DNA of 64,000 nucleotides from Caldibacillus debilis DSM 16016. GTDB taxonomy: Bacteria > Bacillota > Bacilli > Bacillales > Caldibacillaceae. The stretch's first letter is position 1. Every line of letters starts with the position of its first letter. Shown piece by piece: positions 36,087 through 47,255 of the stretch. The notes under the pieces are model-generated. The model saw only the letters and a list, made by a program, of their open reading frames with translations, had not been told where the DNA came from and ran no database searches. The stretch is taken from positions 66,125-130,124 of the forward strand of contig NZ_KB912916.1 of assembly GCF_000383875.1 (NCBI RefSeq), written 5' to 3'. The translations under genes were made by a program, and so were the position numbers.

Positions 36087-36131
36087 AAAAAGGAGGGCGC
36101 CAAGGGAACATGGCTTGGCCCTCCTTTTTTT
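36087..36131. terminator. Bidirectional terminator before glpD end
   Basis: AAAAAGGAGGGC and GCCCTCCTTTTTTT with an inner CCAAG/CTTGG stem. A- and T-runs on both sides suit termination from both directions, including glpD. Confidence 0.85.
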
Positions 36132-36224
36132 GCATGGCGGCCGATCACAGCGCAAGAAAACCCGGCGGGGCGGGAGGCGTTCCCTTTCGGCGGGCCGCTC
36201 CCTTATTATCCCGCCTTTCTTCGC

Positions 36225-37889
36225 TTATTGGAGATCTGCCGGTGTGACCGCATCGGTCAATTCCCTGTTCAGTTCTTCCGTGTAGGCCGCTTGCTCCTTT
36301 TCGGACCATCCGAAGTATTGGCCCATGAAGCGGATCACTTCCTCCTTCCAGGTACGGACCCAGTTGATGTTGAAATAGAGGGCCCCCGTCCTGCGGATGA
36401 AGAAGTCCACCGGTTTTACCGTCATTTCGTGTTCGATGGCATACATCAGCTGGGCATATACCGGACGCGGAAGGGCTGTTTCGCCGCTTTCCTCATATTG
36501 TTTTCCGTAGCGGAACAATCGGTCCACGTTGGCTCCGTACCTGTGGGCGAGCCGACCGCCTTCCTCCCGGGAAAATCCGTAATTTTGCCCCTCTTCCGCC
36601 TTTTTTGCGATAAAGGCGTTCAGATTCGCCGATCCGCCCACGTCGCCTCCGGAAATCGGGTAATGCTTCGTTTGGCAAGGCCTGAAGCTCTTTCCCGTCT
36701 CATTTTCAAGCCGTTTGGCGACAAGGTTGACCACATTTTCCGCCATTTTCCGGTAACCGGTAAGTTTTCCTCCGGCGATGGTAATCAGCCCGCTTTCGCT
36801 TTCCCAGATTTCGTCTTTCCGGGAGATTTCGCCCGGATCTTTTCCTTCTTCATAGATCAGCGGACGGACCCCGGCCCAGCTGGATTCCACGTCTTTTTCG
36901 GTCACATCCACATCCGGGAACATGAAACGGACGGCCCGGATTAAATAATCCCGGTCCTCTTTCAACATCTTCGGGTTGATCGGGCGTTCGTTGTAGAAAG
37001 TGTCCGTCGTACCCACGTAAGTTTTCCCGTCCCGTGGAATGGCAAAAACCATCCTGCCGTCGGGGGTGTCAAAATAAACCGATTGCCGGAGGGGGAATTT
37101 CCTTTGATCGAAAACGAGGTGGATGCCTTTTGATAATTGCAGCCGCTTATTGTTTTTGGAATAATCCTTGTCCCGCACTTCATCCACCCAAGGTCCTGCG
37201 GCATTGACCACCTTTTTTGCCCGAATCTCCGCCGTTTCCCCGCTGATCATGTCTTTGACCCGGGCGCCGGCGGCCTTTTTGTTTGCGTAAAGGAATTCTT
37301 CCGCCTTGACGTAGTTGATGATATCGGCTCCCGCAGCCGCGGCGGCTTTCATGACTTCGATCGTCAGGCGGGCGTCGTCCGTCCGGTATTCCACATAGTA
37401 ACCGCCGCCGATCAGCCCGTCTTTTTTCAACAGCGGTTCCTTGTTCAAGGTTTCTTCCCTGGAAAGCATCCTTTTCCGTTCCGATTTTTTGACCCCGGCC
37501 AAAAAGTCGTAAATGGTCAGTCCGATGGCGGTCGTAAATTTGCCGAAGGTCCCTTCTTTGTACAGGGGAAGCAGCATCTTCTCGGGGGTGGTGACATGGG
37601 GGCCGTTTTCATAAACGATGGCCCGTTCCTTTCCGACCTCGGCGACGAGCCCGACTTGAAATTGTTTTAAATAGCGCAGGCCGCCGTGGACGAGTTTCGT
37701 GGAACGGCTGGAAGTTCCGGCGGCGAAATCCTGCATTTCCACGAGGGCGGTTTTCATCCCGCGGAGGGCCGCATCGAGGGCGATCCCGGCTCCGGTGATC
37801 CCTCCTCCGATGATGAGCAAATCATATTCTTCCTCACCCAAACGCTTAAAGATGTCTTTTCTTTTCGCTGCGGAAAAATTATCCGGCAT
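36225..37889 (-). CDS. glpD: Aerobic glycerol-3-phosphate dehydrogenase
   Basis: A 554-residue FAD enzyme that oxidises glycerol-3-phosphate to dihydroxyacetone phosphate and passes electrons to menaquinone. The FAD motif is [21 protein letters not shown] near residue 25; [16 protein letters not shown] is typical of GlpD; the C-terminal DAO_C-type domain follows position 420. AAAGGAGG touches an ATG at 37898 but is well spaced for the ATG at 37889, which is preferred. Its own leader contains a GlpP-type antitermination hairpin, so it is induced by glycerol-3-phosphate. Confidence 0.96.
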   Translation of the reverse strand: MPDNFSAAKRKDIFKRLGEEEYDLLIIGGGITGAGIALDAALRGMKTALVEMQDFAAGTSSRSTKLVHGGLRYLKQFQVGLVAEVGKERAIVYENGPHVTTPEKMLLPLYKEGTFGKFTTAIGLTIYDFLAGVKKSERKRMLSREETLNKEPLLKKDGLIGGGYYVEYRTDDARLTIEVMKAAAAAGADIINYVKAEEFLYANKKAAGARVKDMISGETAEIRAKKVVNAAGPWVDEVRDKDYSKNNKRLQLSKGIHLVFDQRKFPLRQSVYFDTPDGRMVFAIPRDGKTYVGTTDTFYNERPINPKMLKEDRDYLIRAVRFMFPDVDVTEKDVESSWAGVRPLIYEEGKDPGEISRKDEIWESESGLITIAGGKLTGYRKMAENVVNLVAKRLENETGKSFRPCQTKHYPISGGDVGGSANLNAFIAKKAEEGQNYGFSREEGGRLAHRYGANVDRLFRYGKQYEESGETALPRPVYAQLMYAIEHEMTVKPVDFFIRRTGALYFNINWVRTWKEEVIRFMGQYFGWSEKEQAAYTEELNRELTDAVTPADLQ

Positions 37890-37930
37890 TTCAGTCATCC
37901 TCCTTTATTACCTTTTTTAACGTGGCATTA

Positions 37931-38019
37931 GAAAAAAAGAGACCTGGACATGCATTATAGAAGCATGCTCTATAATGCAGCCTGGTCTCTCCGATTCTCC
38001 TGCCGAATATTAACTTACC
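37931..38019 (-). promoter_or_regulatory. GlpP antitermination leader of glpD
   Basis: On the minus strand the leader reads GGTAAGTTAATATTCGG, then AGGAGAATCGGAGAGACC, and folds into a terminator (AGAGACC...GGTCTCT, 37938-37990, followed by seven T). The same GGTAAGTTAATA and GGAGA elements occur before glpF. In B. subtilis GlpP with glycerol-3-phosphate prevents termination here. A TATAAT box lies at 38023-38028. Confidence 0.87.
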
Positions 38020-38028
38020 TTTATTATA

Positions 38029-38344
38029 ACATAAGTTGCGGCCGATTGGAAAGGAACGGGTTTTCGTTCCTGAGCCGGAACGGTTTCCGGCAACGGGCGG
38101 CCCGGTTTCAACCGGCCGTGGGATAGGGCGCTAACCGCGACGGATGAAAACCGCATCCCCGATGTCCGCGGAAGAGCGATTTTCCCTGTTTCCGCCGGAA
38201 GTTTTTTTCCATCTGCGATGGCCGTCAAGGGGAGCGGCATCCGGCGCCCGGCAAGAGGCGGCATGGCCTTCCGTTCCGCCTCCCGCGGGCAGGAAAGGGC
38301 GGCGGGCAACCGGCTCAACCGGCCGCCGCCCGCCGGAGGCAAGG
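38029..38344. other. Intergenic stretch, no gene seen
   Basis: Holds the upstream promoter region of glpD and the tail after glpK. G+C-rich; no gene. No convincing -35 was found for the glpD -10 box. Confidence 0.4.
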
Positions 38345-40658
<2,314 letters not shown>

Positions 40659-40741
40659 AAAATCTCTCCTCCCCAAAATTTGAATTTATTGGCCTGATTC
40701 AGGATCAGATAAGGGATAAAGCCATGAAAAGAACGGAAAAA

Positions 40742-40816
40742 AATCACACAGAAATAACCTGGACAACAGGCAATCTGTGTGATTCTCCGAATCTCCTCAC
40801 GAGTATTAACTTACCT
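40742..40816 (-). promoter_or_regulatory. GlpP antitermination leader of glpF-glpK
   Basis: On the minus strand GGTAAGTTAATACTCG and AGGAGATTCGGAGA precede a terminator hairpin (AATCACACAGA with TCTGTGTGATT, 40742-40784, followed by T-run). The layout and conserved elements match those before glpD. Confidence 0.88.
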
Positions 40817-40818
40817 TT

Positions 40819-40847
40819 AGAATAACAAGGGATGAAAGCGGTGTCAA
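40819..40847 (-). promoter_or_regulatory. glpF promoter with overlapping CcpA cre site
   Basis: On the minus strand TTGACA (40847-40842) and TATTCT (40824-40819) are 17 bp apart. TGAAAGCGGTGTCA at 40833-40846 fits every position of the cre consensus TGWNANCGNTNWCA and covers the -35 box, so CcpA would repress glycerol uptake when better sugars are available. Confidence 0.88.
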
Positions 40848-40875
40848 TGAGAAAGTGAAACTTTTTTGAACGATT

Positions 40876-41430
40876 TCAGCGGGCTTTTTCAAAATAATCC
40901 CACAGTTCCCGCTTGGAGGTCGTTACGGCATCAGCCCCCGACTCAATGGCCCGTTTCACTTCCTCAGGAGTTCGGATCAGACCGCCTGCCAATATTTTAA
41001 TATTCGTTTTTTCCTTCACTTCCTTGATCATCCACGGCATCGTCCCGGGCAGGACCTCAATGTAATCGGGCCGCGTCTTTTCGATGAGCCGGTAGCTTTG
41101 GCCCAGGGCGTGGGAATCGATTAAAAACATCCTTTGGATGGAAAGGACGCCCCGCTGTTTCGCCTTCAGGATCACGTTCGCTTTCGTCGAGATCAGCCCG
41201 AAAGGGTTGAATTCCTGGCAGATGTATTCCGTGCCGTAGTCGTCGTTTTTCAAGCCGTGGATCAGATCGACATGGAAGATCATTTTTTTGCCGTGTCTTT
41301 CAGCCATTTTGGAAATATGCTTTAATTGGGCGATGTGCACTTCCAACAGAATGCCGATCTCATAGTCGCTTTCGAGAAATTTTTCAAAGTCTTTCATCGT
41401 CGGCGAAGCAGGGATCAGGAATTGCTTCAT
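40876..41430 (-). CDS. glpP: Glycerol-3-phosphate responsive antiterminator
   Basis: A 184-residue protein of the GlpP family (TIM-barrel-like RNA-binding antiterminator). Features include IGILLEVHIAQLK, HVDLIHGLKND, GLISTKANVI, EVLPGTMP and ILAGGLIRTPEEV, all typical. Bound to glycerol-3-phosphate it lets RNA polymerase pass the hairpins before glpF and glpD, both present downstream here. AAAGGGGTG precedes the ATG at 41430. Confidence 0.95.
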   Translation of the reverse strand: MKQFLIPASPTMKDFEKFLESDYEIGILLEVHIAQLKHISKMAERHGKKMIFHVDLIHGLKNDDYGTEYICQEFNPFGLISTKANVILKAKQRGVLSIQRMFLIDSHALGQSYRLIEKTRPDYIEVLPGTMPWMIKEVKEKTNIKILAGGLIRTPEEVKRAIESGADAVTTSKRELWDYFEKAR

Positions 41431-41554
41431 GGAAACACCCCTTTGATGGCGGCGGGATCCGGATCTCAAAAAGGGCCCACTTCGGAGCCCGTGGCGAGGA
41501 TCCGGAATCCCGCCGGATGTGCGGAAAGTCCCGGGAAGTGCAGAGGGAATCCCT

Positions 41555-41815
41555 TTAGCCGTTTTGCTCCTGCAAAAATTTTACCACAAAATCCAGCGCC
41601 TCTTTTTCATCGTCCCCGTCGGCGACCACCGTAATGAGGTCGCCTTCCCGGACGGCGGCGCTCATTAAATTGAAAATGCTTTTCGCTTCAATTTTCCGGT
41701 CGTTTTTCACGAGGAATACATCGCTATGATATCGGCTCAACAGTTTGACGAATTGGGCGGCCGGCCGGGCGTGGAGGCCGTCTTTCAGCTTTACTTGGAT
41801 CTGTTTTTCGACCAT
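41555..41815 (-). CDS. HPr-like phosphocarrier protein in the dha operon
   Basis: An 86-residue HPr homologue. The phosphorylated His is in DGLHARPAAQFV (near residue 15) and the HPr-kinase-site Ser in EAKSIFNLMSAA is kept. It is the last gene of a dhaK-dhaL-dhaM operon rather than part of ptsHI, so it may be a dedicated phosphate donor to DhaM, filling the role of the HPr domain fused to DhaM in enterobacteria. CGGGAG precedes the ATG. Confidence 0.9.
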   Translation of the reverse strand: MVEKQIQVKLKDGLHARPAAQFVKLLSRYHSDVFLVKNDRKIEAKSIFNLMSAAVREGDLITVVADGDDEKEALDFVVKFLQEQNG

Positions 41816-41837
41816 TTTTTCAACTCCCGTTCGGTAG

Positions 41838-42230
41838 TTAATCGTTCATTTTTTTCAGATTTCTCGCCCGCTCAGAGGATTGGACGACTTCCTCCAGAGA
41901 GCTTCCCATCCCGGCTTCGACAACCGCGGCATAAGCGCCTTCGACGAGGGGGGCGTCGGCGATGCGTACGGCTTTGTCTTCGCCGAGCATTTCCAAAGCC
42001 AGCTCGGCATTGATGAGGGCGCTGCCCAAGTCGAACAGGATGACCACCCCTTTTTCCGAGTAAACCGATTCAATCGCTTCCTTGATGGCCAGGGCATTCG
42101 TGCCGATTTCCCCGTCCGCGCCCCCGGCGGCGGCCACTTTTACGTCCGGCTGCACCTGGTTCAGGATCTTCTTTAACCCTTCGGCGACTTCTTTGCTGTG
42201 GGAAATCAAGACGAGGCTTACGTATTCCAT
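41838..42230 (-). CDS. dhaM: Dihydroxyacetone kinase phosphoryl donor subunit (EIIA-Man fold only)
   Basis: A 130-residue protein of the PTS EIIA-mannose fold. LVLISHSKEVAEGLKKIL contains the active-site His (near residue 11), followed by GGADGEIGTN and VILFDLGSALINAELALEML. It passes phosphate from HPr to the ADP bound to DhaL. Unlike the E. coli protein it has no HPr or enzyme I domains. The ATG overlaps the dhaL stop by one base. The longer frame upstream lies within dhaL and is ignored. Confidence 0.94.
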   Translation of the reverse strand: MEYVSLVLISHSKEVAEGLKKILNQVQPDVKVAAAGGADGEIGTNALAIKEAIESVYSEKGVVILFDLGSALINAELALEMLGEDKAVRIADAPLVEGAYAAVVEAGMGSSLEEVVQSSERARNLKKMND

Positions 42231-42856
42231 CAGGCGGATTCCCCTTCGCCGATCACTTCGGCCAAAGTAGAAAACAGGAGATAGGAGGATGCCGCCCCGG
42301 GATCGATATGGCCGATGGAACGTTTTCCCAGATAGGCGGCCCTCCCCTTTTTCGCCTCCAATTCTTTTGTTCCTTCCATCTTTTCTTTGGCGACGGACGC
42401 CAACTCTTCGCCGTTCAACGGTCCTTCCCCGGCCATATATGCGACGGCGGGCTCCCACACGTCGATCATGGTTTTATCGCCGGGCTGGGCTTTTCCACGC
42501 ATTTTCAGTCCTTCCAAGGCATCCTTGAACCCTTTTGCCAAGGCTTCCCGATCGATTTCCTTTTGCCCCTTCCAGGCCATGGAAAGCTTCATGAAGGCGG
42601 TGCCGTACAGCGGGCCGGAAGCCCCGCCGACTTTGCCGATCAAGGTCATGGCGACATCTTTGCACAAGGCGCCGAGATCCTGGTAGGAATTGGCGGAAAT
42701 CGCGTTGGCCGCCTCCTGGAATCCCCGGGCCAGATTGATGCCGTGGTCGCCGTCGCCGATCGCCTGATCAAGGTCGGTCAAATACTGTTTCTGTTCCTGG
42801 ATTTTCCCGTTCAAGCGGTGGATCCACCGTGCTGCCTTTTCCACATCCAGTACCAT
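42230..42856 (-). CDS. dhaL: Dihydroxyacetone kinase ADP-binding subunit
   Basis: A 208-residue protein with the ADP/Mg-binding DLDQAIGDGDHGINLARGF motif near residue 30, GGASGPLYGTAFM, KTMIDVWEPA and the closing SIGHIDPGAASS. It carries the phosphorylated nucleotide that donates to dihydroxyacetone held by DhaK. GAGGAG precedes the ATG. Second gene of the operon. Confidence 0.95.
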   Translation of the reverse strand: MVLDVEKAARWIHRLNGKIQEQKQYLTDLDQAIGDGDHGINLARGFQEAANAISANSYQDLGALCKDVAMTLIGKVGGASGPLYGTAFMKLSMAWKGQKEIDREALAKGFKDALEGLKMRGKAQPGDKTMIDVWEPAVAYMAGEGPLNGEELASVAKEKMEGTKELEAKKGRAAYLGKRSIGHIDPGAASSYLLFSTLAEVIGEGESA

Positions 42857-42902
42857 GCGAACATCTCCTCAATCGTTGATTTCTAGCCGTTTTCCGGATC
42901 GT

Positions 42903-43898
42903 TTACCGTTTGAAAGCGATGGCGTCGCTTTCCGCGTCCAACAGTTCCGTCAGCTGTTCGTCCAATTTTAATAAGGTGACGGAGCAGCCGGCCATTTCCA
43001 AGGATGTCATGTAATTGCCGACAAAGGTGTCATGGACCTCGATGTTTTTCCCTTTTAAAATTTCCGCCACTTTCCGGTTGATGATATACAGTTCCATAAG
43101 CGGCGTGCCGCCGAGGCCGTTGATCATGACCGCCACTTTGTCCTTTTCGCCGAGCTGCAGATCATCCAAGATCTTGTCCGTCAATGTCTGGGCGATTTCG
43201 TCGGCCGGACGGATCTCCGTTTTTTCGATTCCCGGTTCGCCGTGGATGCCCATGCCGATCTCCATTTCCTTTTCGCCCAGTTCAAAACCCGGTTTGCCGG
43301 CTGCGGGTACGATGCAGGGCGTCAGGGCCATCCCCATCGAACGGACGTTTTCGATCACTTTCTTGGCGGCCGCTTCCACTTCCTCCAGGGAAGCTCCTCT
43401 TTCCGCCATGGCGCCGGCGATTTTATGGACGAAGACGGTGCCGGCGATTCCTCTCCGTCCGGTCGTGTAGGTGCTGTTTTCCACCGCGACGTCGTCATTC
43501 ACGACGACCTTGGCCACCTTGATGCCTTCCGCTTCCGCCATTTCCGCGGCCATTTCGAAATTCATGATATCGCCGGTATAGTTTTTGATGATCAATAGCA
43601 CCCCTTTTCCGCTGTCGACGGCCTTGATGGCTTCATAAACCTGATCGGGGGTGGGGGAAGTGAACACTTCGCCGCATACGGCGGCATCCAACATGCCTTT
43701 TCCCAAATAGCCGGCGTGGGACGGTTCATGGCCGCTTCCGCCGCCGCTTACCAGCCCCACTTTTCCCTGGACGGGGGCGTCCTTCCTGACCAGCACCGTC
43801 GTTCCCGGCAGGCGCCGAATCCGATTGGGGTAGGCGGCAACCATTCCTTCAATCATTTCTTCAACGACTCGATCGGGATTGTTGATCAATTTTTTCAT
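42903..43898 (-). CDS. dhaK: Dihydroxyacetone kinase substrate-binding subunit
   Basis: A 331-residue protein with GLVSGGGSGHEPSHAGY near residue 48, IIKNYTGDIMNF and GMGIHGEPG, in which the His forms the covalent link to dihydroxyacetone. GAGGAGG precedes the ATG. With DhaL and DhaM it converts dihydroxyacetone to dihydroxyacetone phosphate at the expense of PEP. It is the first gene after a sigma-54-type promoter. Confidence 0.95.
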   Translation of the reverse strand: MKKLINNPDRVVEEMIEGMVAAYPNRIRRLPGTTVLVRKDAPVQGKVGLVSGGGSGHEPSHAGYLGKGMLDAAVCGEVFTSPTPDQVYEAIKAVDSGKGVLLIIKNYTGDIMNFEMAAEMAEAEGIKVAKVVVNDDVAVENSTYTTGRRGIAGTVFVHKIAGAMAERGASLEEVEAAAKKVIENVRSMGMALTPCIVPAAGKPGFELGEKEMEIGMGIHGEPGIEKTEIRPADEIAQTLTDKILDDLQLGEKDKVAVMINGLGGTPLMELYIINRKVAEILKGKNIEVHDTFVGNYMTSLEMAGCSVTLLKLDEQLTELLDAESDAIAFKR

Positions 43899-44087
43899 GA
43901 GCCAACCTCCTCATTGCTATTTTTATGACGGATTGCTGCAAGAAATCAATCTTTTGAAAAGTCCGTTCCGGTCCCCGCGGATTTTCGGCCGCGCGGGCCT
44001 TCGGCTGAAAGATGAACTTCCCCTATGGACCCCAATCGACCTCCTTTCGTTCACGGTTTGTTAACCGCTTTCACCAAAACTTTATAA

Positions 44088-44103
44088 TGCAAAAACTGTG
44101 CCA
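44088..44103 (-). promoter_or_regulatory. Sigma-54 (SigL) promoter of the dha operon
   Basis: On the minus strand TGGCAC-AGTTT-TTGCA matches the -24/-12 consensus TGGCACn5TTGCW at every position. Transcription would begin near 44077, giving a leader of about 180 bases before dhaK. Confidence 0.9.
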
Positions 44104-44154
44104 ACAGGAAAAACACCGAAAAATGTATGCGCTTCCAACAGAATCGAAAAAAAT

Positions 44155-44171
44155 TTGATAAATTTTATCAA
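44155..44171. promoter_or_regulatory. Palindrome that may be the activator binding site
   Basis: TTGATAAATTTTATCAA is an almost perfect 17-bp palindrome about 65 bp upstream of the -24 box and overlapping the activator gene's stop codon. Enhancer-binding proteins use such sites, but it could also be part of a weak terminator. Confidence 0.4.
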
Positions 44172-46204
44172 TCTCCTTGATATTTTTTACCAATCAGATG
44201 TTCCAGTTTGTATTTCCGGATTTTGCTGGCCGCGGTCTTATGGGTGATGCCCAAGGATTTGGCCAATTGATTGAAACTCGGATAAAACTGGCAGGCGTAG
44301 GCGAAAATTTGTTTTTCGTATTCGTGAAGCGGCTTATCCTTGCTGAGAACGATCGTCTCTTCCTGCCCCTTGGAAGAATCCGGCGCGTGGGGATTCGAGA
44401 TGTAATGGGGCAGATCTTTGCACAGGAGATAGTCCCCGTCGGCCAAGTTGAAGAGGCGCTCCATGATGTTTTGCAGTTCCCGGATGTTCCCGGGCCAATG
44501 GTAATTGCACAGGGCTTCGATGAAACCTTTTTCATAGCCTTTGATATTTTTTCCCAGCCGCGCGTTCAATTCCACCCGGAAGGCTTCGACGAGGAGGGGA
44601 ATGTCCTCCTTTCTCGCCCGCAAAGGGGGGAGATGGATCGGCACCACGTTCAGCCGGTAGTACAGATCCTCGCGGAAGGTCCCTTCCTCCACCATCTTCG
44701 CCAGATCCCGGTTGGTGGCGGCGATCACCCGCACATCGAGGTGGATCGTGGAAAATCCGCCGATGCGGACGATTTCCTTCTCTTGCAGGACGCGCAAAAG
44801 CTTCCCTTGCAATTCCAAATTTAAGTCGCCGATCTCATCGAGGAAGATCGTTCCCTTGTCGGCCAGTTCGAATTTTCCCCGATGGGTTTTGTACGCGCCC
44901 GTAAAGGCGCCCTTTTCGTAGCCGAAAAGTTCGCTTTCCATCAATTGGGGCGGGATCGCGGCGCAATTGACCCGGATGAAGGGATGGTTCTTCCGCGGGC
45001 TCGCTTCATGGATCGCCCGGGCGACGAGTTCCTTCCCCGTGCCGCTTTCGCCCGTGATGAGGACGGTGGAATGGGTTTTCGCCACTTTGTCGGCGATGGT
45101 CAGGGCGTCTTTCAAAGTTTCGCTGTTGCCGATGATTTTATGGAAGGCGGAGCTCAATCCCTTATGTTTCGATAATTCCTGTTCCAGGTATCTCGTCCGC
45201 TGTTCCATGATGTCGATTTTTTCCAGCAGCTGTTTCACGTCATCCAGCGGGGTCATCGTCGCCACCGTGCCGCGGATTTCCTTTTCCACGATGACCGGAT
45301 TCACCTTTGTGATAAAGGACTGTCCCTTGTGTTTCGTGACCTTCATAAACGGATTCCGGCGACGGATGAGGTCTTCCCAGCCGGTTTTGCCGATGATTTC
45401 CCGGATGTTCCTTTTTCCTTCCCGCTTCTTGAGAAGCTTGTCCATGCCTTCGTTGCTGAAAATGAAATCCCCCTTTTCATCGGTCAGGCCGATCAGGTCG
45501 GTGACCGACTGCAAGACCAGGTTCAATTTTTCCTGCAGTTCCTTGACTTCATTCAGCTCCTTGCTGATCTTTTCGATGCTGGAGATATCCTGGAAGATGG
45601 CGACGGCGCCGATGATCTGATCGTTTAATAGGATCGGCGAGCGGGTGGTGATGACGGTGTAGTGGTTGATCTGCTGTTTTTCCGTGATTTCCGTCTTTCC
45701 CGTCTGCAGGATTTTATGCAAGCAGGAATGGGGGATGACTTCGTCGGCCCGGCGGTTCAAAATATCCTGGGGTTCTTTTTCCAGCAGTTCGGCCGCCGCT
45801 TTATTCACGTAGATGATAACGTTTTCTTTGTTGACGACGATAATGCCGTTCGGGATGGAAGAGACGGCTTCATGGAGGGTGACCGAGTTCTCCATCAAAA
45901 GGCGGTCCGTTTCCGTTTGCCGGGTATCCTCCGAAGCGGCTTGGTTAAAAAAGGCTTGGATTTGCTCGACGGTTTTTCGGTCGGTATTTTCATCCAAAAC
46001 GAGGGTAAATTCGTCGCCCTGCTTTATTTTCAGGGCCACCAGCGACAGCAGGTTGTTCGCCTGGACTTTCTTGCCGTTATAAATCACATAGGTGCGCTGA
46101 AGTTTTTCCTTATCGGGAATGAGGCTTTGCAGAAAGGAGATGAACGCGGCTCCCATGCGGATATGGAGGCCGTTTTTTCTGTTGATTTTCAGACGGATTT
46201 CCAT
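44168..46204 (-). CDS. Sigma-54-dependent activator with HPr-like and PAS domains
   Basis: A 678-residue enhancer-binding protein. Residues 1-85 form an HPr-like domain with [11 protein letters not shown] (His near residue 14 at the phosphorylation position) and [19 protein letters not shown]. Two PAS-like domains follow (about 110-215 and 225-330), then an AAA+ domain with GESGTGKE, the sigma-54 contact motif GAFTGA and [18 protein letters not shown], and a C-terminal helix-turn-helix. GGGGAGG precedes the ATG. It lies directly upstream of the sigma-54 promoter of dhaKLM, so it is the likely activator; the HPr-like domain suggests it reads PTS/DhaM phosphorylation. Confidence 0.92.
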   Translation of the reverse strand: MEIRLKINRKNGLHIRMGAAFISFLQSLIPDKEKLQRTYVIYNGKKVQANNLLSLVALKIKQGDEFTLVLDENTDRKTVEQIQAFFNQAASEDTRQTETDRLLMENSVTLHEAVSSIPNGIIVVNKENVIIYVNKAAAELLEKEPQDILNRRADEVIPHSCLHKILQTGKTEITEKQQINHYTVITTRSPILLNDQIIGAVAIFQDISSIEKISKELNEVKELQEKLNLVLQSVTDLIGLTDEKGDFIFSNEGMDKLLKKREGKRNIREIIGKTGWEDLIRRRNPFMKVTKHKGQSFITKVNPVIVEKEIRGTVATMTPLDDVKQLLEKIDIMEQRTRYLEQELSKHKGLSSAFHKIIGNSETLKDALTIADKVAKTHSTVLITGESGTGKELVARAIHEASPRKNHPFIRVNCAAIPPQLMESELFGYEKGAFTGAYKTHRGKFELADKGTIFLDEIGDLNLELQGKLLRVLQEKEIVRIGGFSTIHLDVRVIAATNRDLAKMVEEGTFREDLYYRLNVVPIHLPPLRARKEDIPLLVEAFRVELNARLGKNIKGYEKGFIEALCNYHWPGNIRELQNIMERLFNLADGDYLLCKDLPHYISNPHAPDSSKGQEETIVLSKDKPLHEYEKQIFAYACQFYPSFNQLAKSLGITHKTAASKIRKYKLEHLIGKKYQGD

Positions 46205-46307
46205 TGGAAAGGAACCTCCCCAATTTCCATTTTAAAGCATTTCATCGGGTTTTGGTTGATTTTTTTTCGTAAAAGGAAAGGGGAGAGGGGAAAAAAGGCA
46301 AAAAAAA

Positions 46308-46381
46308 TCGGGATGACAGGATTTGAACCTGCGACCCCTAGCACCCCATGCTAGTGCTCTACCAAGCTGAGCTACATCCCG
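46308..46381 (-). tRNA. tRNA-Pro (anticodon TGG)
   Basis: The 74-base minus-strand sequence folds as a cloverleaf: acceptor CGGGATG/CATCCCG, D-arm with AGCTCAGCTTGGTAGAGC, anticodon arm CTAGC-ATGGGGT-GCTAG with TGG in the loop, and T-arm with GGTTCAAATCC. The terminal CCA is not encoded. Confidence 0.95.
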
Positions 46382-47255
46382 GTATTCGGACTTGTTTTAT
46401 TGAATGCCCAAGCGGTCTCATGGGCTACAAAACATATTATAATGGATAGCCGTCCGGTTGACAACGGTAAGATGCGGAAAGAACCGATATCGAAAAATTG
46501 GCTTATTTTAAAAATTTATTGGAAATCGAAATTCCATGGACAAAGGATGCCGGCCGCCGCGTTCGTGAACATTTTCTTTGCGGCGGCTGCGGATGACGGA
46601 TATTTTTCTTTTTTGCCGGTGAAATGTTTCCGCGATGAACGGAAAGATTGAAAGGATGAACCGGTTAGTGGAAATGCCGGAGGATTTTGATCCGGTCGGC
46701 ATGTTTGTCCCTTCGCCGTGAAAACCGGCACAAATCCGGAACGTTTTTTCGAAAATACCGGACGACCCCATGAACCTTCAGCCTGAATGTTGAGCATGCT
46801 GAACCCATCCAAGCCGGAGGAAAAATGCCGGACATTCCTTCCAGAAAAAGGCAGATCCTCCCCTGCCGGACGAAGATCCGGCCGTGCCGGCCGATGAAAG
46901 GCAGGGTGGGGCAACCGCGGGGAATGAAACGGGCGTCCCGGCGTTTCCACGGGAGGAAAATGATGGTTTTTTAAAGAATTCGGCCCTTCCGGTGATCCTT
47001 TCCGAATCCCGCGGGAAAAGGGTGTCCGGGTGAGCGGACGGGCGATTCCGGGTCCCAGGTCCCGAAGAAATTTCCTTTATTCACGTTGAAAATAAGCCAA
47101 CTTTATTGGCGGCGGATGGAAGCGATTGGTATACTATTAGTAAAAGGTTCGTTCGTCCTTTTTGCGCTGTTGAACGGAAACCGGCCCCTCGGCAAAATTT
47201 TTCCCGGTCAGGAAGCAGATGGTGCCTGGCAGAAGCTTATATGGAGGGATTCAAG
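46382..47255. other. Long intergenic stretch with the pncB promoter
   Basis: About 870 bp without a supportable gene. TTGGCG (47106-47111) and TATACT (47130-47135), 18 bp apart, are a likely promoter for the nicotinate phosphoribosyltransferase gene. Confidence 0.5.
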
